From assembly GCA_964619485.1 (NCBI GenBank), contig CAZUCI010000092.1:1-5900 (forward strand): a DNA stretch of 5,900 nt. The letters are read 5' to 3'. The first letter of the stretch is position 1; each line of letters opens with the position of its first letter. The notes beneath the pieces are model-generated. The model saw only the letters and a list, made by a program, of their open reading frames with translations. It searched no databases and was not told where the DNA came from. A program made the translations under genes and the position numbers. This DNA is from UBA2882 sp964619485 (GTDB taxonomy: Bacteria; Bacillota; Clostridia; Lachnospirales; Lachnospiraceae). Below are positions 5,882 through 5,900 of this stretch, piece after piece.

Positions 5882-5896
5882 GATGTTTACAACATC
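5882..5896. repeat. Short perfect palindrome at the window edge
   Basis: GATGTT (5882-5887) and AACATC (5891-5896) are inverted arms around TAC. The 15-base element could be a protein-binding site in the candidate origin or an operator of the next gene to the right. It does not match the parS consensus. Confidence 0.4.
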
Positions 5897-5900
5897 TCCG

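Larger units (their letters stand above)
5640..5900. other. Candidate oriC segment (non-coding, DnaA-box rich)
   Basis: This stretch has no credible gene. It contains six DnaA-box-like 9-mers in two clusters, an A+T-rich segment between them (about 5735-5756), and another directly beside cluster B (about 5855-5870) that could unwind. It ends in a palindrome. Genes to the left are replication genes transcribed away from it, as expected beside a bidirectional origin. The window stops before dnaA, rpmH or other usual landmarks, so a DnaA-controlled promoter region without origin activity remains possible. Confidence 0.5.

Noticed and set aside
5882..5896. Palindrome as a ParB parS site
   Set aside because: It does not resemble the TGTTTCACGTGAAACA consensus.

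Overview
The window looks like a chromosomal segment of a low-to-medium GC Gram-positive anaerobe of the class Clostridia, most likely a Lachnospiraceae-like gut Firmicute. This rests on the strong AGGAGG-type ribosome binding sites, the A+T-rich spacers with TATAAT boxes, the DnaD plus DnaI-type DnaC pair (a Firmicute primosome), the long clostridial-type PRPP synthetase, and a YetF/DUF421 protein. The genus assignment is inference.

Layout. At the left, a small hydrophobic membrane protein (67-285, +) is followed by a NYN-domain (PIN-like) putative nuclease (356-883, +). Facing them, and ending 15 bases past the NYN stop, is a YetF/DUF421 membrane protein (899-1612, -). A divergent promoter region (1613-1777) separates it from a coiled-coil zinc-ribbon protein (1778-2182, +). 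That gene ends at a strong, apparently bidirectional hairpin terminator (2200-2234). Next to the terminator is a 31-bp tandem duplication (2230-2291) that copies the last codons and stop of the following gene.

The right half is one leftward operon, dnaD-dnaC-prs (5556 down to 2279). It encodes a DnaD-family primosome protein, a DnaC/DnaI-type helicase-loader ATPase with a four-cysteine zinc finger, and a ribose-phosphate pyrophosphokinase. Gaps are 17 and 12 bases, each gene has its own Shine-Dalgarno, and a good extended -10 promoter lies 40-70 bases upstream of dnaD. The first two genes act in loading the replicative helicase; the third makes PRPP, the precursor for nucleotide synthesis.

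Upstream of the operon, 5557-5900 has no credible protein gene. It contains six DnaA-box-like 9-mers: three perfect TTATCCACA boxes, one TTATTCACA and two one-mismatch copies. Two pairs are directly abutting, and A+T-rich stretches lie beside them. A short perfect palindrome sits at the window edge. I read this as a candidate replication-origin segment (oriC), or at least a DnaA-binding control region for the primosome operon. It is the most interesting part of the window; dnaA itself is not visible.
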